Shown: positions 1 to 9,235, counted from the stretch's first letter. The stretch: DNA of 48,011 nucleotides from Propionibacterium acidifaciens DSM 21887 (GCF_000426605.1 NZ_AUFR01000023.1:1-48011), one strand, 5' to 3'. A program made the numbers and translations. Notes: generated by a model not told the origin, from the sequence alone.

Positions 1-3
1 CGG

Positions 4-660
4 TCAGGGCTCCTCCGCCGCGCGGATCTCGTCCTCCCAGGCCCGGGTGGCGTCACGGACCGCCTGGTCGATGTCGACGCCGCTGGCCTGGGCCCGCTGC
101 ACGAGCCGCAGGACCCGGACGCCGGCCTCGACGGAGGTGATCGGCTCCGCCGCGAACGGCACCCCGTCCGGGCCGCCGTTGTCGAGGCGCTGGGCGGTCT
201 TCGCGGCACGGGCCAGCGTCGGCAGGGACCCGGCGATGCCGTCCAGGCACGAATCACGGTGCTTCACGGCGCGCTTGCGCAGCTCCCAGGCCGTGTCCAG
301 GTCCTCCGGAACGCCCTCGCCGGCGAAGACGTGCGGATGGCGGGCGATGAGCTTGTCGGCGGTCGCGGCGGCGACGTCGTCGATGGTGAACAGGCCGTCC
401 TCCTCGGCGATCCTCGCGTGGAGGACCACCTGCATGAGGACGTCGCCGAGCTCCTCGCGCAGGTCGTCGTCCGAGCCGACCTCGATCGCGTCGACGAGCT
501 CGGCCGACTCCTCGATGAGATGCTTGACGAGGGTGCGGTGCGTCTGGGCGGCGTCCCACGGGCAGTCGGCGCGCAGTCGGTCGACCACCCGCACGAGCCG
601 CTCGAGCTGGGCGCCCCGCGCGCCGGTGTCGCCCCGGTCGGCCCGCTCTCCGGCGGCCAT
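4..660 (-). CDS. mazG: MazG-family nucleotide pyrophosphohydrolase
   Basis: Encodes 218 aa with one MazG domain. The family hydrolyses (d)NTPs to the monophosphate and PPi in the cytoplasm, cleaning the nucleotide pool. Visible are the start of the domain (RADCPWDAAQTHRTL), the first metal-binding helix (LIEESAELVDAIE) and the second (LREELGDVLMQVV), which together give the EExxE...ExxD magnesium site, followed by KLIARHPHVF. It is shorter than the two-domain E. coli protein (about 263 aa), as is common in actinobacteria. The ATG at 660 overlaps the TGA of the upstream lipoprotein gene (ATGA), which suggests translational coupling. It is the last gene of the mfd-lipoprotein-mazG run visible here. 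Identity is secure; the physiological substrate is not. Confidence 0.93.
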   Translation of the reverse strand: MAAGERADRGDTGARGAQLERLVRVVDRLRADCPWDAAQTHRTLVKHLIEESAELVDAIEVGSDDDLREELGDVLMQVVLHARIAEEDGLFTIDDVAAATADKLIARHPHVFAGEGVPEDLDTAWELRKRAVKHRDSCLDGIAGSLPTLARAAKTAQRLDNGGPDGVPFAAEPITSVEAGVRVLRLVQRAQASGVDIDQAVRDATRAWEDEIRAAEEP

Positions 661-1196
661 CAGCCCTCGCTGCGCCCGGACAGCGAGCCGGAGCCCATGA
701 CGGTGAGCTCGTCGGCGTCCCAGGCGCCGTAGCGCGGGTTGATCTCGATCCGGAGGCCGGAGGCCTGATCCCTGGCGCTCTGCTCGCCCTCCAGCGAGAC
801 GTAGGCGGTGAGCCGGACGATGCCCATGAAGGCCTCGCTGCAGTCGGCGGTGCTCGTGAAGAGATCGGCGTTGCGCAGACCGGCGCGGGCCTTCTGGAGG
901 TCGGCGTCCGAGACCGTCGCATTGGCCCGCTCGATGAGGGCGTCCGCCACGAGGCCCTGGGCGACCCAGGAGGCGACGGCCTGGCGCACCTCGCCGTCGG
1001 GGTACTGGTCGGACGTGCCGGCCCCGTCGAGGGCCGTCCGGCAGCCCTCGGCGAGGGCGTCGAGGTGGTCCTCGGTGACCCTCCGGCCGTCGACGACCAT
1101 CGCGGTGCCGGCGCTGGGCGCGCAGCCGGCGAGCAGGGCGAGGGCCAGGGCCGGCAGGCCGAGACGGACCGGACGGGGCAGTCGACGAGAGGTCAT
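660..1196 (-). CDS. SurA-N-like lipoprotein
   Basis: Encodes 178 aa. The N-terminus has a basic stretch, a hydrophobic core and a lipobox LAGC with the lipidation cysteine at residue 25, so the mature protein should be anchored on the outer face of the membrane. The sequence after it (AMVVDGRRVTEDHLDALAEGCR) matches the start of the SurA-N chaperone domain, but no PPIase domain follows. A lipoprotein of this kind commonly sits between mfd and mazG in actinobacteria, which supports the call. A role in secretory protein folding is inferred from the family only. The gene ends with an ATGA overlap onto mazG. Possible RBS AAGGAGACC lies just upstream of the ATG at 1196. Confidence 0.8.
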   Translation of the reverse strand: MTSRRLPRPVRLGLPALALALLAGCAPSAGTAMVVDGRRVTEDHLDALAEGCRTALDGAGTSDQYPDGEVRQAVASWVAQGLVADALIERANATVSDADLQKARAGLRNADLFTSTADCSEAFMGIVRLTAYVSLEGEQSARDQASGLRIEINPRYGAWDADELTVMGSGSLSGRSEG

Positions 1197-1222
1197 CGGG
1201 GTCTCCTTGCAGCGCTGGGTTC

Positions 1223-1250
1223 GGTGCCGGGGCGGATTCGGCCCGGCACC
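1223..1250 (-). terminator. Hairpin between mfd and the lipoprotein gene
   Basis: A perfect 9-bp inverted repeat (GGTGCCGGG / CCCGGCACC, 10-nt loop) lies in the 120-bp gap downstream of mfd and 27 nt upstream of the lipoprotein start. There is no T-run. It could be a terminator or attenuator separating mfd from the lipoprotein-mazG pair. Confidence 0.4.
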
Positions 1251-1316
1251 GCGGGTCGGACGGGATCGGTCTCGTCGCCTCGGGCCGGGACGGACGGAGC
1301 CCCCGTCGGCACGAGT

Positions 1317-4300
1317 CTAACGGCTGCCGTCGGCCCCGGCGCCCGCCCCGCCCGTCCGCGGCGGGTCGGGGGCGAGGATCGCGGTGACGACGTCGCCCGC
1401 CCAGGCGATGAGCTCCTCGTCGGTCACCATGCGACCGCCGATGGGCGCGGTGCGGGGAGCCGGGACGAGCAGCATGTTCGCGGCGTGCTTGACGACCGCG
1501 CCCGGGTAGAGGCGGTTCAGGCGCAGCTGCCGGCTCTCGGGCAGGGCGATCCCGGCGCCGTCGGGACCGCTTCGCCCCGCCAACGGGGCGAAGCGGATCT
1601 GGTTGCCCTGGGCGACGACCTCGGTGAGGCCGACTCCGCGGCACAGCAGCCGGAAGGAGGCCACGGAGAGCAGCAGCTCGGCCGGGCGGGGCGGCGGGCC
1701 GTAGCGGTCGACGAGCTCGGCGCGCAGCTCGTCGAGCTCCCGCTCCGAGCGCACCTCGGCGATGCGCTTGTAGACGTCGAGGCGCAGACGCTCGGAGTCC
1801 ACGTAGTCGACGGGCAGGTGCGCGTCGACGGGCAGCTCGATGCGCATCGGCTGCTCGGCCTCGACGGGGCCGCCTGCCTTGAACTCCGCGACGGCCTCCC
1901 CCACGAGGCGCAGGTACAGGTCGAAGCCGACGTCGGCGATGTGCCCGGACTGCTCGTCGCCGAGCAGATTGCCGGCGCCGCGGATCTCCAGGTCCTTCAT
2001 GGCGATGGCCATCCCGGCGCCCAGGTCGGCGTTGGCGGCCAGGGCGGCGAGCCGGTCGTGGGCGGTGGCCGTCAGCGTCTTCTCGGGCGGGTAGAGGAAG
2101 TAGGCGTAGCCGCGCTCGCGGCCCCGCCCGACGCGCCCGCGCAGCTGGTGCAGCTGCGACAGGCCCATCCGGTCGGCCCGGTCGACGATGAGGGTGTTCG
2201 CGGTGGAGACGTCCAGGCCGGCCTCGACGATCGTCGTGCACACGAGCACGTCGGCGCGGCGCTGCCAGAAGTCGACCATGACCTTCTCGAGCTGCTTCTC
2301 GCTCATCTGGCCGTGGGCGACGGCCACCCGCGCCTCCGGCACGAGATCGCGCAGCCGGGCCGCGACCCGGTCGATGTCCTGCACCCGGTTGTGGACGAGG
2401 AAGACCTGGCCCTCGCGGGCGAGCTCGCGGCGGACGGCGGCCACCACCTGGCCCTCGTCGTGGGGACCGGCGAAGGTGAGCACCGGGTGGCGCTCCTCGG
2501 GCGGGGTGGCGATCGTGCTCATCTCGCGGATGCCCGTGACCGCCATCTCGAGGGTGCGGGGGATCGGGGTCGCGCTCATCGACAGGACGTCGACGTTCAC
2601 GCGCAGCTTCTTGAGGGCCTCCTTGTGCTCGACGCCGAAGCGCTGCTCCTCGTCGATGATGACGAGGCCGAGGTCCTTGAAACGGATCCGGTCGGACAGG
2701 AGCCGGTGGGTGCCGATGACGACGTCGACCCGGCCGCTCGCCAGGCCGTCGATCGTCCTGGCGCTCCGCTCGTCGGACTGGAAGCGGCTCAGCTGCTCGA
2801 CGACGACGGGGAAGCCGGCGTAGCGGTCGGCGAAGGTCTGGGCGTGCTGCTGGACGAGCAGGGTCGTCGGCACGAGGACGGCCACCTGCTTGCCGTCCTG
2901 GACGGCCTTGAAGGCGGCGCGCACGGCGATCTCGGTCTTGCCGTAGCCGACGTCTCCGCTGACCAGGCGGTCCATCGGGACGATCTGCTCCATGTCGTGC
3001 TTGACGTCGTCGATGCAGGCCAGCTGGTCGGGCGTCTCGGTGTGGAGGAAGGCGTCCTCCATCTCGCGCTGCCAGGGGGTGTCGGGCCCGAAGGCGTGGC
3101 CGCGGGTCGCCTGGCGGGCCGCGTAGAGCTTGATGAGGCCCGCGGCGATCCGGCGCACGGCCCGCTTCGCGCGGCTCTTGCGCTGGCGCCACTCGGCGCC
3201 GCCCATCCTGTCGAGGGCGGGCGCCTCGCCGCCGACGTAGCGGGTGACCTGGTCGAGCTGGTCCATCGGCAGGTAGAGGCGGTCGCCCGGCCTGCCCCGC
3301 TTCGAGGGGGCGTACTCGATGACGAGGTACTCGCGGGTGGCGCCACCGACGGCGCGCTGGGTCAGCTCGACGAAGCGCCCCACGCCGTGCTGCTCGTGGA
3401 CGAGCGGGTCGCCGGGTCGCAGCTCGAGAGGCTGCACCTGGTTCCTGCGGCGGGCCGGCATGCGGCGGGAGCCGTGCTCGGCCTGCGGCTGGCTCGACAG
3501 GTCGCCGCCGGCGATGAGGGTCAGCTCGACGGCCGGGACGCGCAGCCCGTTCCGCAGCGGCGAGGTGATGATCGTCGCCTGCCCGCGCGGCGGCTCCTCG
3601 GCGAGCTCGGCGGCGATGCGGGAGCCGATGTCGTTGTCGGCGAGCAGCTCGTGCATGCGCCGCGCCAGGCCGGGGCCCTCGACGGACAGGACGACGCGCC
3701 AGCCCCTCGCCAGGTCGGCGCGGACGGCCTCGACGACGGCCCCCGTGTCGCCGTGCCAGGCGCCGACGGGCTCGACGCCCGGGCCGATCGGGCCCGCCTC
3801 CCCGCCGGGCCCGGCGGCGCCGTCGGGCGAGCCGGCGAAGGCCGACAGCCCCCACCAGGACCTGCCGCCGTCGAGGACGTGCTCGCGCACCTGCTCCAGC
3901 TCCCGGTAGGTCGAGGCGGCCAGGTCGATGGGGGCGCGCCCGCCGGAGGCCGCGGCCGCCCACGAGGCGTGGAGGAACTCCCGGCTCGTGCGCACGAGCT
4001 CGTCGGCGCGGGTGCGCACGAGCTCCGGGTCGGCGACGAGGACCATCGTGTCGGCGGGCATCGCGTCGGTCAGCAGCTCGAGCTCGGGCACGAGGGCCGG
4101 GATGAGGGCCTCCATGCCCTCGCACGCCTGGCCCTGGGCGATCCGCTCGAGCATCTCGGACAGCTCGGGGTGGTCGCCGGCCAGGGCCGCGGCGCGGGCG
4201 CGGACCTCGGGCGTGATGAGCAGCTCGCGGCAGGGCACGGCGGTGAACTCGTCGAGGGTCCCGTCCATGGAGCGCTGATCGGCGACGGTGAAGAAGCGCA

Positions 4301-4922
4301 TCTCCTCGACGGTGTCGCCGAAGAAGTCGACGCGGACCGGATGGTCGTGGGTGGGGTCGAAGACGTCGACGATGCCGCCGCGCACCGCGAACTCGCCGCG
4401 ACGCTCGACCAGGTCGACACGATTGTAGGCGGCCGCCACGAGCTCGGCCTCGAGGCGGGCCGGGTCGTGCTCGGCGCCGGCCCGCAGCCGCACGGGCGCC
4501 AGCCGCGACAGGCCCTTGACCTGGGGCTGGAGGACGGCGCGGACGGGCGCGACGACCACCCGCGGCGCCGGGGCGCCGTCGGCGCCGGCCAGGCGGCGCA
4601 GCACCGTGAGGCGCCGCCCGACGGTGTCCGAGCGCGGACTGAGGCGCTCGTGGGGCAGGGTCTCCCAGGCCGGGTAGTGGGCGACAGCCTCCTCGCCGAG
4701 CAGCCCGGCCAGCTGGTCGAGCAGCTGCTCGGACTCGCGGAGGGTGGAGGCGACGACGAGGACGGTCCGGTCCGTCCGACCGGCGAGCCCGGCGACGAGC
4801 AGCGGCCGCACCGCCGCCGGGGCGGTGACGTCGAGGGTCCGCGTCCCGGCCCGGGCCCGGGCGAGGAGATCGGCCGCCCCGGGGTCGGAGAGGACAGCGT
4901 CGAGCAGACCGGAGAGGTTCAC
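1317..4922 (-). CDS. mfd: Transcription-repair coupling factor Mfd
   Basis: Encodes 1201 aa, close to the usual 1150-1220. Mfd is a DNA translocase that removes RNA polymerase stalled at lesions and recruits UvrA. Seen in order: UvrB-like N-terminal region, RNA-polymerase-interacting CarD-like domain near residues 500-580 (LVHEQHGVGRFVELTQ), then the RecG-type helicase with Walker A GDVGYGKTE at 656-664, Walker B DEEQ at 757-760, the SATPIPRTLE motif and the TRCF C-terminal domain. The start is GTG at 4922 (MNLSGLLDAVL); its first bases overlap the TGA of the upstream permease gene by 4 nt, so it is probably translated from the pth-permease transcript. That placement is unusual for mfd and may bring additional regulation. 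Identification is certain. Confidence 0.98.
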   Translation of the reverse strand: MNLSGLLDAVLSDPGAADLLARARAGTRTLDVTAPAAVRPLLVAGLAGRTDRTVLVVASTLRESEQLLDQLAGLLGEEAVAHYPAWETLPHERLSPRSDTVGRRLTVLRRLAGADGAPAPRVVVAPVRAVLQPQVKGLSRLAPVRLRAGAEHDPARLEAELVAAAYNRVDLVERRGEFAVRGGIVDVFDPTHDHPVRVDFFGDTVEEMRFFTVADQRSMDGTLDEFTAVPCRELLITPEVRARAAALAGDHPELSEMLERIAQGQACEGMEALIPALVPELELLTDAMPADTMVLVADPELVRTRADELVRTSREFLHASWAAAASGGRAPIDLAASTYRELEQVREHVLDGGRSWWGLSAFAGSPDGAAGPGGEAGPIGPGVEPVGAWHGDTGAVVEAVRADLARGWRVVLSVEGPGLARRMHELLADNDIGSRIAAELAEEPPRGQATIITSPLRNGLRVPAVELTLIAGGDLSSQPQAEHGSRRMPARRRNQVQPLELRPGDPLVHEQHGVGRFVELTQRAVGGATREYLVIEYAPSKRGRPGDRLYLPMDQLDQVTRYVGGEAPALDRMGGAEWRQRKSRAKRAVRRIAAGLIKLYAARQATRGHAFGPDTPWQREMEDAFLHTETPDQLACIDDVKHDMEQIVPMDRLVSGDVGYGKTEIAVRAAFKAVQDGKQVAVLVPTTLLVQQHAQTFADRYAGFPVVVEQLSRFQSDERSARTIDGLASGRVDVVIGTHRLLSDRIRFKDLGLVIIDEEQRFGVEHKEALKKLRVNVDVLSMSATPIPRTLEMAVTGIREMSTIATPPEERHPVLTFAGPHDEGQVVAAVRRELAREGQVFLVHNRVQDIDRVAARLRDLVPEARVAVAHGQMSEKQLEKVMVDFWQRRADVLVCTTIVEAGLDVSTANTLIVDRADRMGLSQLHQLRGRVGRGRERGYAYFLYPPEKTLTATAHDRLAALAANADLGAGMAIAMKDLEIRGAGNLLGDEQSGHIADVGFDLYLRLVGEAVAEFKAGGPVEAEQPMRIELPVDAHLPVDYVDSERLRLDVYKRIAEVRSERELDELRAELVDRYGPPPRPAELLLSVASFRLLCRGVGLTEVVAQGNQIRFAPLAGRSGPDGAGIALPESRQLRLNRLYPGAVVKHAANMLLVPAPRTAPIGGRMVTDEELIAWAGDVVTAILAPDPPRTGGAGAGADGSR

Positions 4923-6298
4923 CCGTCAATCCTAGGCGGGCGCCCGGAGCCGACGCGGTGCCTCAGCTCGTGGGCGACGAGCAGCAGCGCCACCCAGATC
5001 GGGCCGACGACGAGCGCGATGCGGTAGCTGGGGCTGAGGGCCATGAGCGCGACGACGCCGGCCAGGAAGGCCAGCGCGATCCACGTGGTGACCGGGTGGC
5101 CGGGCATGGGGAAGTCGGAGCGCTGCCCGTCGGCGGCGAGGCGGGCGCGGAACTTCAGGTGGGTGACGAGGATGAGCACCCAGGTGATGACGACGGAGAT
5201 CGTCGCGACGGCCATGATGTAGACGAAGGCGCGGCCCGGGAACAGGTAGTCGAGGAGCACCGTCGTGCCCGTGCAGGCGGCCGAGACGAGCACGCCGAGC
5301 CACGGGGAGCCGTGACGGTTGGTGCTCGCCAGGGCATCGGGAGCGTTGCCCTGCTGGGCCAGCGAGTAGAGCATCCGGCCGTTCGCGTAGAGGAACGAGT
5401 TGAACGCCGAGACGGCGGCGGTGAGGACGACGACGTTGAGGATGTGCGCCGCCCCGGCGATGCCGAGCCCGGAGAAGATCGTCACGAGCGGGCTGCCCGC
5501 GCTGCCGAGCCGGTCCCACGGGTGGAGGGTCACCATGACGGCGATCGTGCCGACGTAGAAGATGAGGATCCGGCCGACGACGCCGTTGATCGCCCGGGGG
5601 ATCGTCCGGGCGGGGTCGCCGGCCTCGCCGGCGGTGACGCCGATGAGCTCGACGCCGCCGAAGCTGAACATGACGACGACCAGGCCCAGCAGGACGCCGC
5701 GCAGGCCGTGGGGGGCGAAGCCGCCGTGCGCCCACAGGTTGGCGACGCCGATCGGCGGGCCGCCGATGCCGGTGCAGATGAGCAGCAGGCCGCCGACGAT
5801 CATGCCGCCGATGGCCACGATCTTGACGAGGGCCAGCCAGAACTCGACCTCGCCGTAGGCCTTCACCGTCACGAGGTTGACGGCCGTGACGACCACGAGG
5901 AAGACCGCCGAGCTCACCCAGGCGGGCACCTGGGGGGCCCAGAACTGGACGTACTCCCCCACGACCGACAGCTCGGCCATCGACACGACCGTGTAGTCGA
6001 ACCAGTAGTTCCAGCCGGCCACGAAGCCGGCCCGGGGGCTCCAGTACTCGTAGGCGTAGGCGCTGAACGAGCCGGGCCGGGGCCGGTGGACGCTCATCTC
6101 GCCGAGCGCCCGCATGATGAGGAAGATGACGGCTCCGCCCACGAGGTAGCACACGACGACCGCCGGGCCGGCCTGGCCGATCGACTCGGACGAGCCGTAG
6201 AACAGCCCCGTCCCGATCGCCCCGCCCAGCGCGATGAACTGGATGTGACGGTTCCCCAGGCCTCGGCGCAGGCCCGCCCCGGAGCCCCGCTCAGCCAC
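4919..6298 (-). CDS. Amino acid permease, AAT/APC family (copy 2)
   Basis: Encodes 459 aa of an inner-membrane amino acid:proton symporter of the AAT group within the APC superfamily. The signature GGAIGTGLFYGSSESIGQAGP is at the first membrane helix, followed by about 12 predicted helices. It is a close paralogue of the gene directly upstream; long stretches are identical in protein and near-identical in DNA, so the pair arose by tandem duplication. It starts at GTG 6298, 8 bp inside the end of that gene, and its stop overlaps the mfd start by 4 bp. Substrate cannot be assigned: the AAT group includes carriers for aromatic amino acids, proline, GABA, lysine and asparagine. Confidence 0.9.
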   Translation of the reverse strand: MAERGSGAGLRRGLGNRHIQFIALGGAIGTGLFYGSSESIGQAGPAVVVCYLVGGAVIFLIMRALGEMSVHRPRPGSFSAYAYEYWSPRAGFVAGWNYWFDYTVVSMAELSVVGEYVQFWAPQVPAWVSSAVFLVVVTAVNLVTVKAYGEVEFWLALVKIVAIGGMIVGGLLLICTGIGGPPIGVANLWAHGGFAPHGLRGVLLGLVVVMFSFGGVELIGVTAGEAGDPARTIPRAINGVVGRILIFYVGTIAVMVTLHPWDRLGSAGSPLVTIFSGLGIAGAAHILNVVVLTAAVSAFNSFLYANGRMLYSLAQQGNAPDALASTNRHGSPWLGVLVSAACTGTTVLLDYLFPGRAFVYIMAVATISVVITWVLILVTHLKFRARLAADGQRSDFPMPGHPVTTWIALAFLAGVVALMALSPSYRIALVVGPIWVALLLVAHELRHRVGSGRPPRIDG

Positions 6299-7694
6299 GG
6301 TTCCGCGCCCCCGTCCTCATCCGGCGAGCCACGAGCAGGACGACGAGCCAGACCGGCCCGACGACCAGGGCGACGCGGTAGCTGGGGATGAACGCCATGA
6401 GCACGACGAGCATCGCCAGGAAGGCGAGCACGAGGGCGCTCGTCCACGGGAAGCCGGGCATCGCGAAGCCCGCCGGGGCCTCGCCGCGGGACCGCAGGCG
6501 CGCCCGGAAGCGCATGTCGGTGATGACGATCATCGTCCAGTTGATGACGGCGGCGATCGTCGTCACCGACATGACGTAGAGGAAGACCGTGTCGGGGAAC
6601 AGATAGGTGAGCAGCACGGCGACGGCGGTGACGGCCGAGGACACGAGGATGCCGAGCCACGGGGAGCCGAAGCGGTTGGTGCGGGCCAGGGGGGCCGGCG
6701 CGTTGCCCTGACGGGCCAGCGCGTGGAGCATCCGGCCGTTCGAGTAGAGGCCGGAGTTGTAGGCCGAGACGGCGGCGGTGAGGACGACGACGTTGAGGAT
6801 GTGCGCCGCCCCGGCGATGCCCAGCCCGGAGAAGATCGTCACGAGCGGGCTGCCCGCGCTGCCGAGCCGGTCCCAGGGGAAGAGCGCGACGATGACCGCG
6901 ACGGTGCCGACGTAGAAGATGAGGATGCGGCCGACCACCTGGTCGATGGCCTTCGGGATGGTCCGGCGCGGGTCGTCGGCCTCGCCGGCGGTGATGCCGA
7001 TGAGCTCGACGCCGCCGAAGCTGAACATGACGACGACCAGGCCCATGAGCATGCCCTGGACGCCGTTCGGGAAGAAGCCGCCGTGCGTCCACATGTTCGA
7101 CAGGCCGATCGGGCGCCCGCCGTTGCCCAGGCCCGTGCAGACGAGGAGGACGCCGCCGACGATCATGGCGATGATCGCCACGACCTTGATGAGGGCGAGC
7201 CAGAACTCGATCTCGCCGTAGGCCCGCACGGTGACGAGGTTGACGGCCGTGATGACGACGACGAAGACGGCCGCGCTCACCCAGGCGGGCAGGCCGGGGA
7301 GCCAGAACTGCACGTACTTGCCGACGACGGTCAGCTCGGCCATCTGGACGCCGATGTAGTTGAACCAGTAGTTCCATCCCGACACGAAGCCCGCCCGCGG
7401 GCTCCAGTACTCGTAGGCGTACTGGCTGAAGGCCCCCGAGGTGGGGGTGTGGACGCTCATCTCGCCGAGGGCGCGCATGACGAGGAAGATGACGGCCCCG
7501 CCGACGAGATAGCAGATCATGACGGCCGGGCCGGCCTGGCCGATCGACTCGGACGAGCCGTAGAACAGGCCCGTCCCGATCGCCCCGCCCAGGGCGATGA
7601 GCTGGATGTGGCGGTTCTTGAGGCCGCGGCGCAGGCCCTCGTCCTGCGGCAGCTCGCGGACGCCGGGCCCGCCCGCCTCGTTGCTCGATGACAT
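6291..7694 (-). CDS. Amino acid permease, AAT/APC family (copy 1)
   Basis: Encodes 467 aa, again an AAT-type amino acid permease with the GGAIGTGLFYGS motif in helix 1, the EYWSPRAGFVSGWNYWFNY segment, and roughly 12 hydrophobic segments. It has a slightly longer N-terminus than copy 2 (MSSSNEAGGPGVRELPQDEG). The ATG at 7694 lies 7 bp after the pth stop and the end overlaps copy 2 by 8 bp, so pth, both permeases and mfd look like one transcript. Differences between the two copies cluster in the N-terminus, in the loops and at the C-terminus, leaving the transport core alike. Whether both transport the same substrate is unknown. Confidence 0.9.
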   Translation of the reverse strand: MSSSNEAGGPGVRELPQDEGLRRGLKNRHIQLIALGGAIGTGLFYGSSESIGQAGPAVMICYLVGGAVIFLVMRALGEMSVHTPTSGAFSQYAYEYWSPRAGFVSGWNYWFNYIGVQMAELTVVGKYVQFWLPGLPAWVSAAVFVVVITAVNLVTVRAYGEIEFWLALIKVVAIIAMIVGGVLLVCTGLGNGGRPIGLSNMWTHGGFFPNGVQGMLMGLVVVMFSFGGVELIGITAGEADDPRRTIPKAIDQVVGRILIFYVGTVAVIVALFPWDRLGSAGSPLVTIFSGLGIAGAAHILNVVVLTAAVSAYNSGLYSNGRMLHALARQGNAPAPLARTNRFGSPWLGILVSSAVTAVAVLLTYLFPDTVFLYVMSVTTIAAVINWTMIVITDMRFRARLRSRGEAPAGFAMPGFPWTSALVLAFLAMLVVLMAFIPSYRVALVVGPVWLVVLLVARRMRTGARNRG

Positions 7695-7701
7695 CGGTTC
7701 C

Positions 7702-8292
7702 TCAGTCGTTGTACCGGTTCTGCGCGGCCCCGAGGCCGGCGGTGATGATCGCCTCGACGGCGTCGGCGGCCCGCCCGACGGTGACGGCCAGGTCCTCGCG
7801 CTCGCCCCGCGGGACGCGGCCGAGCACGTGGTCGGCGCCCGCCCGGTGGCCCGGCGGCCGGCCGATGCCGAGGCGGACCCGCAGGAAGCCGCCCGTGCCC
7901 AGGTGGGCGCGCACGGACCTCAGCCCGTTGTGGCCGTTGCCGCCGCCGCCCGCCTTGAGGCGGATGCGGCCCGGGTCGAGGTCGAGCTCGTCATGGACGA
8001 CGATGACGTGGCCCGGCGCGACGCGGTGGTACTCGGCGAGGGGCCCGACGGCCCGGCCCGAGTCGTTCATGAAGGTGCGGGGCTTGACGATGAGCAGCGC
8101 CTCGCCGCCGGGGACGCCGATCCCCGCGGCGCCGATGCGCGTCGTGGCGACCTCGGCGTGCATGCCGCGCGGCGCGGTGAAGCGCTCGCCCGCGCGACGG
8201 GCCAGCTCGTCGGCGACCATGAAGCCGACGTTGTGGCGCGTCCAGACGTACCGCGGGCCGGGATTGCCCAGGCCCGCCACGAGCCAGGTCAT
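7702..8292 (-). CDS. pth: Peptidyl-tRNA hydrolase
   Basis: Encodes 196 aa. Pth releases peptides from tRNAs dropped by the ribosome. Visible are the N-terminal motif GLGNPGPRY, the catalytic histidine in RHNVGF (His20, the same number as in E. coli), the FMNDSG motif and the DELDLDPG region. The start at 8292 (MTWLVAGLGNPG) is preferred over in-frame upstream ATGs because it is preceded by a GAGGAGG Shine-Dalgarno and begins exactly at the conserved N-terminus. It is separated from rplY by a strong hairpin at 8389-8420. The pairing of rplY and pth is common in actinobacteria. The permease genes follow after 7 bp. Confidence 0.97.
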   Translation of the reverse strand: MTWLVAGLGNPGPRYVWTRHNVGFMVADELARRAGERFTAPRGMHAEVATTRIGAAGIGVPGGEALLIVKPRTFMNDSGRAVGPLAEYHRVAPGHVIVVHDELDLDPGRIRLKAGGGGNGHNGLRSVRAHLGTGGFLRVRLGIGRPPGHRAGADHVLGRVPRGEREDLAVTVGRAADAVEAIITAGLGAAQNRYND

Positions 8293-8388
8293 GGCGCCTC
8301 CTCGTTCTGCGTGCTCCACCCGCCCCGCGCGTTCCGCTCCGCCCGTCGCCCCGCGCGGCCTCCGGGCGGGGACGGGCGGACAGGACGA

Positions 8389-8420
8389 GGGGCGGGACCC
8401 GCGTGCAGCGGGCCCGCCCC
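8389..8420 (-). terminator. Strong hairpin downstream of rplY
   Basis: Inverted repeat of 8 bp plus 5 bp (GGGGCGGG-A-CCCGC, loop GTGCA, GCGGG-CCCGCCCC) with a single bulged A, 24 nt after the rplY stop and 97 nt before pth. No T-run, as is usual for high-GC actinobacteria. It probably ends most rplY transcripts, which implies a separate promoter for pth. Confidence 0.6.
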
Positions 8421-8443
8421 CGTCGGTCACGGGCGGCGTGGGC

Positions 8444-9058
8444 TCACTCGGCCTCGGGCTCGCCCTCGGTCTCGGCCTCCTCGTCGCCCTCGCCCTCGGC
8501 GGGCTCGGGCAGCTCCTCGGCGGCCGGGGCCGACACGGACAGGACGAGGGCGTCGGCCGGGTCCTCGAGCTCGGCGCCGGCGGGCAGGACGATCTCGGCG
8601 GCGGTGACCTGGGCGCCGATCTGGAGGCCCTCGACGGAGACCTCGACGTGGGCCGGGATGTTCGTGGCCTCGGCCTGCAGGGCCAGGTGGGTGCGCTCCT
8701 CGTTGACGATGCCGCCGGGGGCCGGGACGCCGACGAACTCGATCGGGACCTCGACGGTCACCTTCTCTCCGCGCGTGACGAGCAGCAGGTCGACGTGCTG
8801 GAGGAAGCCCTTGATGGGATCGCGCTGGACCTCCTTCGGCAGGGCCAGGCGGTCCTCCGAGCCGGCGACGCGCACGGTGAGCAGGGCGTTCTCCTGGCGC
8901 AGGGCCAGCAGGGCCTCGTGCCCCGGCAGGGTCAGGTGGACCGGCTCCGTGCCGTGGCCGTACAGGACCGCGGGGACCTTGTCGGCGCGGCGGATGCGGC
9001 GGGCCGCGCCCTTGCCGAACTCGGTGCGCTCTTCGGCGTCGAGGATGATCTCGGCCAT
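8444..9058 (-). CDS. rplY: 50S ribosomal protein L25, long Ctc/TL5 form
   Basis: Encodes 204 aa, so it is the two-domain general-stress form (Ctc/TL5) rather than the 94-aa E. coli L25. It binds 5S rRNA in the large subunit. The N-terminal 5S-binding barrel (residues about 1-95) contains RTEFGKGAARRIRRADKVPAVLYGHG; the C-terminal beta domain follows, and the protein ends in a very acidic tail (EPAEGEGDEEAETEGEPEAE). The ATG at 9058 is chosen because of the AAGGAGAACGAG ribosome-binding site and the conserved start MAEIILDAEERTEFGKG; longer in-frame versions have no support. The transcript has a leader of about 170 nt from the promoter at 9236-9241. Confidence 0.96.
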   Translation of the reverse strand: MAEIILDAEERTEFGKGAARRIRRADKVPAVLYGHGTEPVHLTLPGHEALLALRQENALLTVRVAGSEDRLALPKEVQRDPIKGFLQHVDLLLVTRGEKVTVEVPIEFVGVPAPGGIVNEERTHLALQAEATNIPAHVEVSVEGLQIGAQVTAAEIVLPAGAELEDPADALVLSVSAPAAEELPEPAEGEGDEEAETEGEPEAE

Positions 9059-9235
9059 CTCGTTCTCCTTCGTCGTGGCGCGGGGCGCCTGTGATCTGCA
9101 CGCGGGCACGGGGACGGGCGCCCCGGACGCGTGGCCCGGATGGACGAGGAGGAGGCGTCGTGCGCGACCGCGCACGGAAGGGGACCGGGCGCCAGTCGAT
9201 CACGGCCCTGCGGCCCTCGCCAAGCGACGCGGGCA

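Noticed and set aside
1065-5027. A 1320-codon open frame on the plus strand opposite mfd
   Set aside because: Antisense shadow of mfd caused by high GC; no start signal, low-complexity valine/glycine/leucine composition, and mfd itself is unambiguous.
4958-6391. Long plus-strand open frames opposite both permeases
   Set aside because: Mirror-image frames with Asp/Glu/Gly/Arg-rich sequence, no hydrophobic pattern and no family; the permeases on the other strand are clear.
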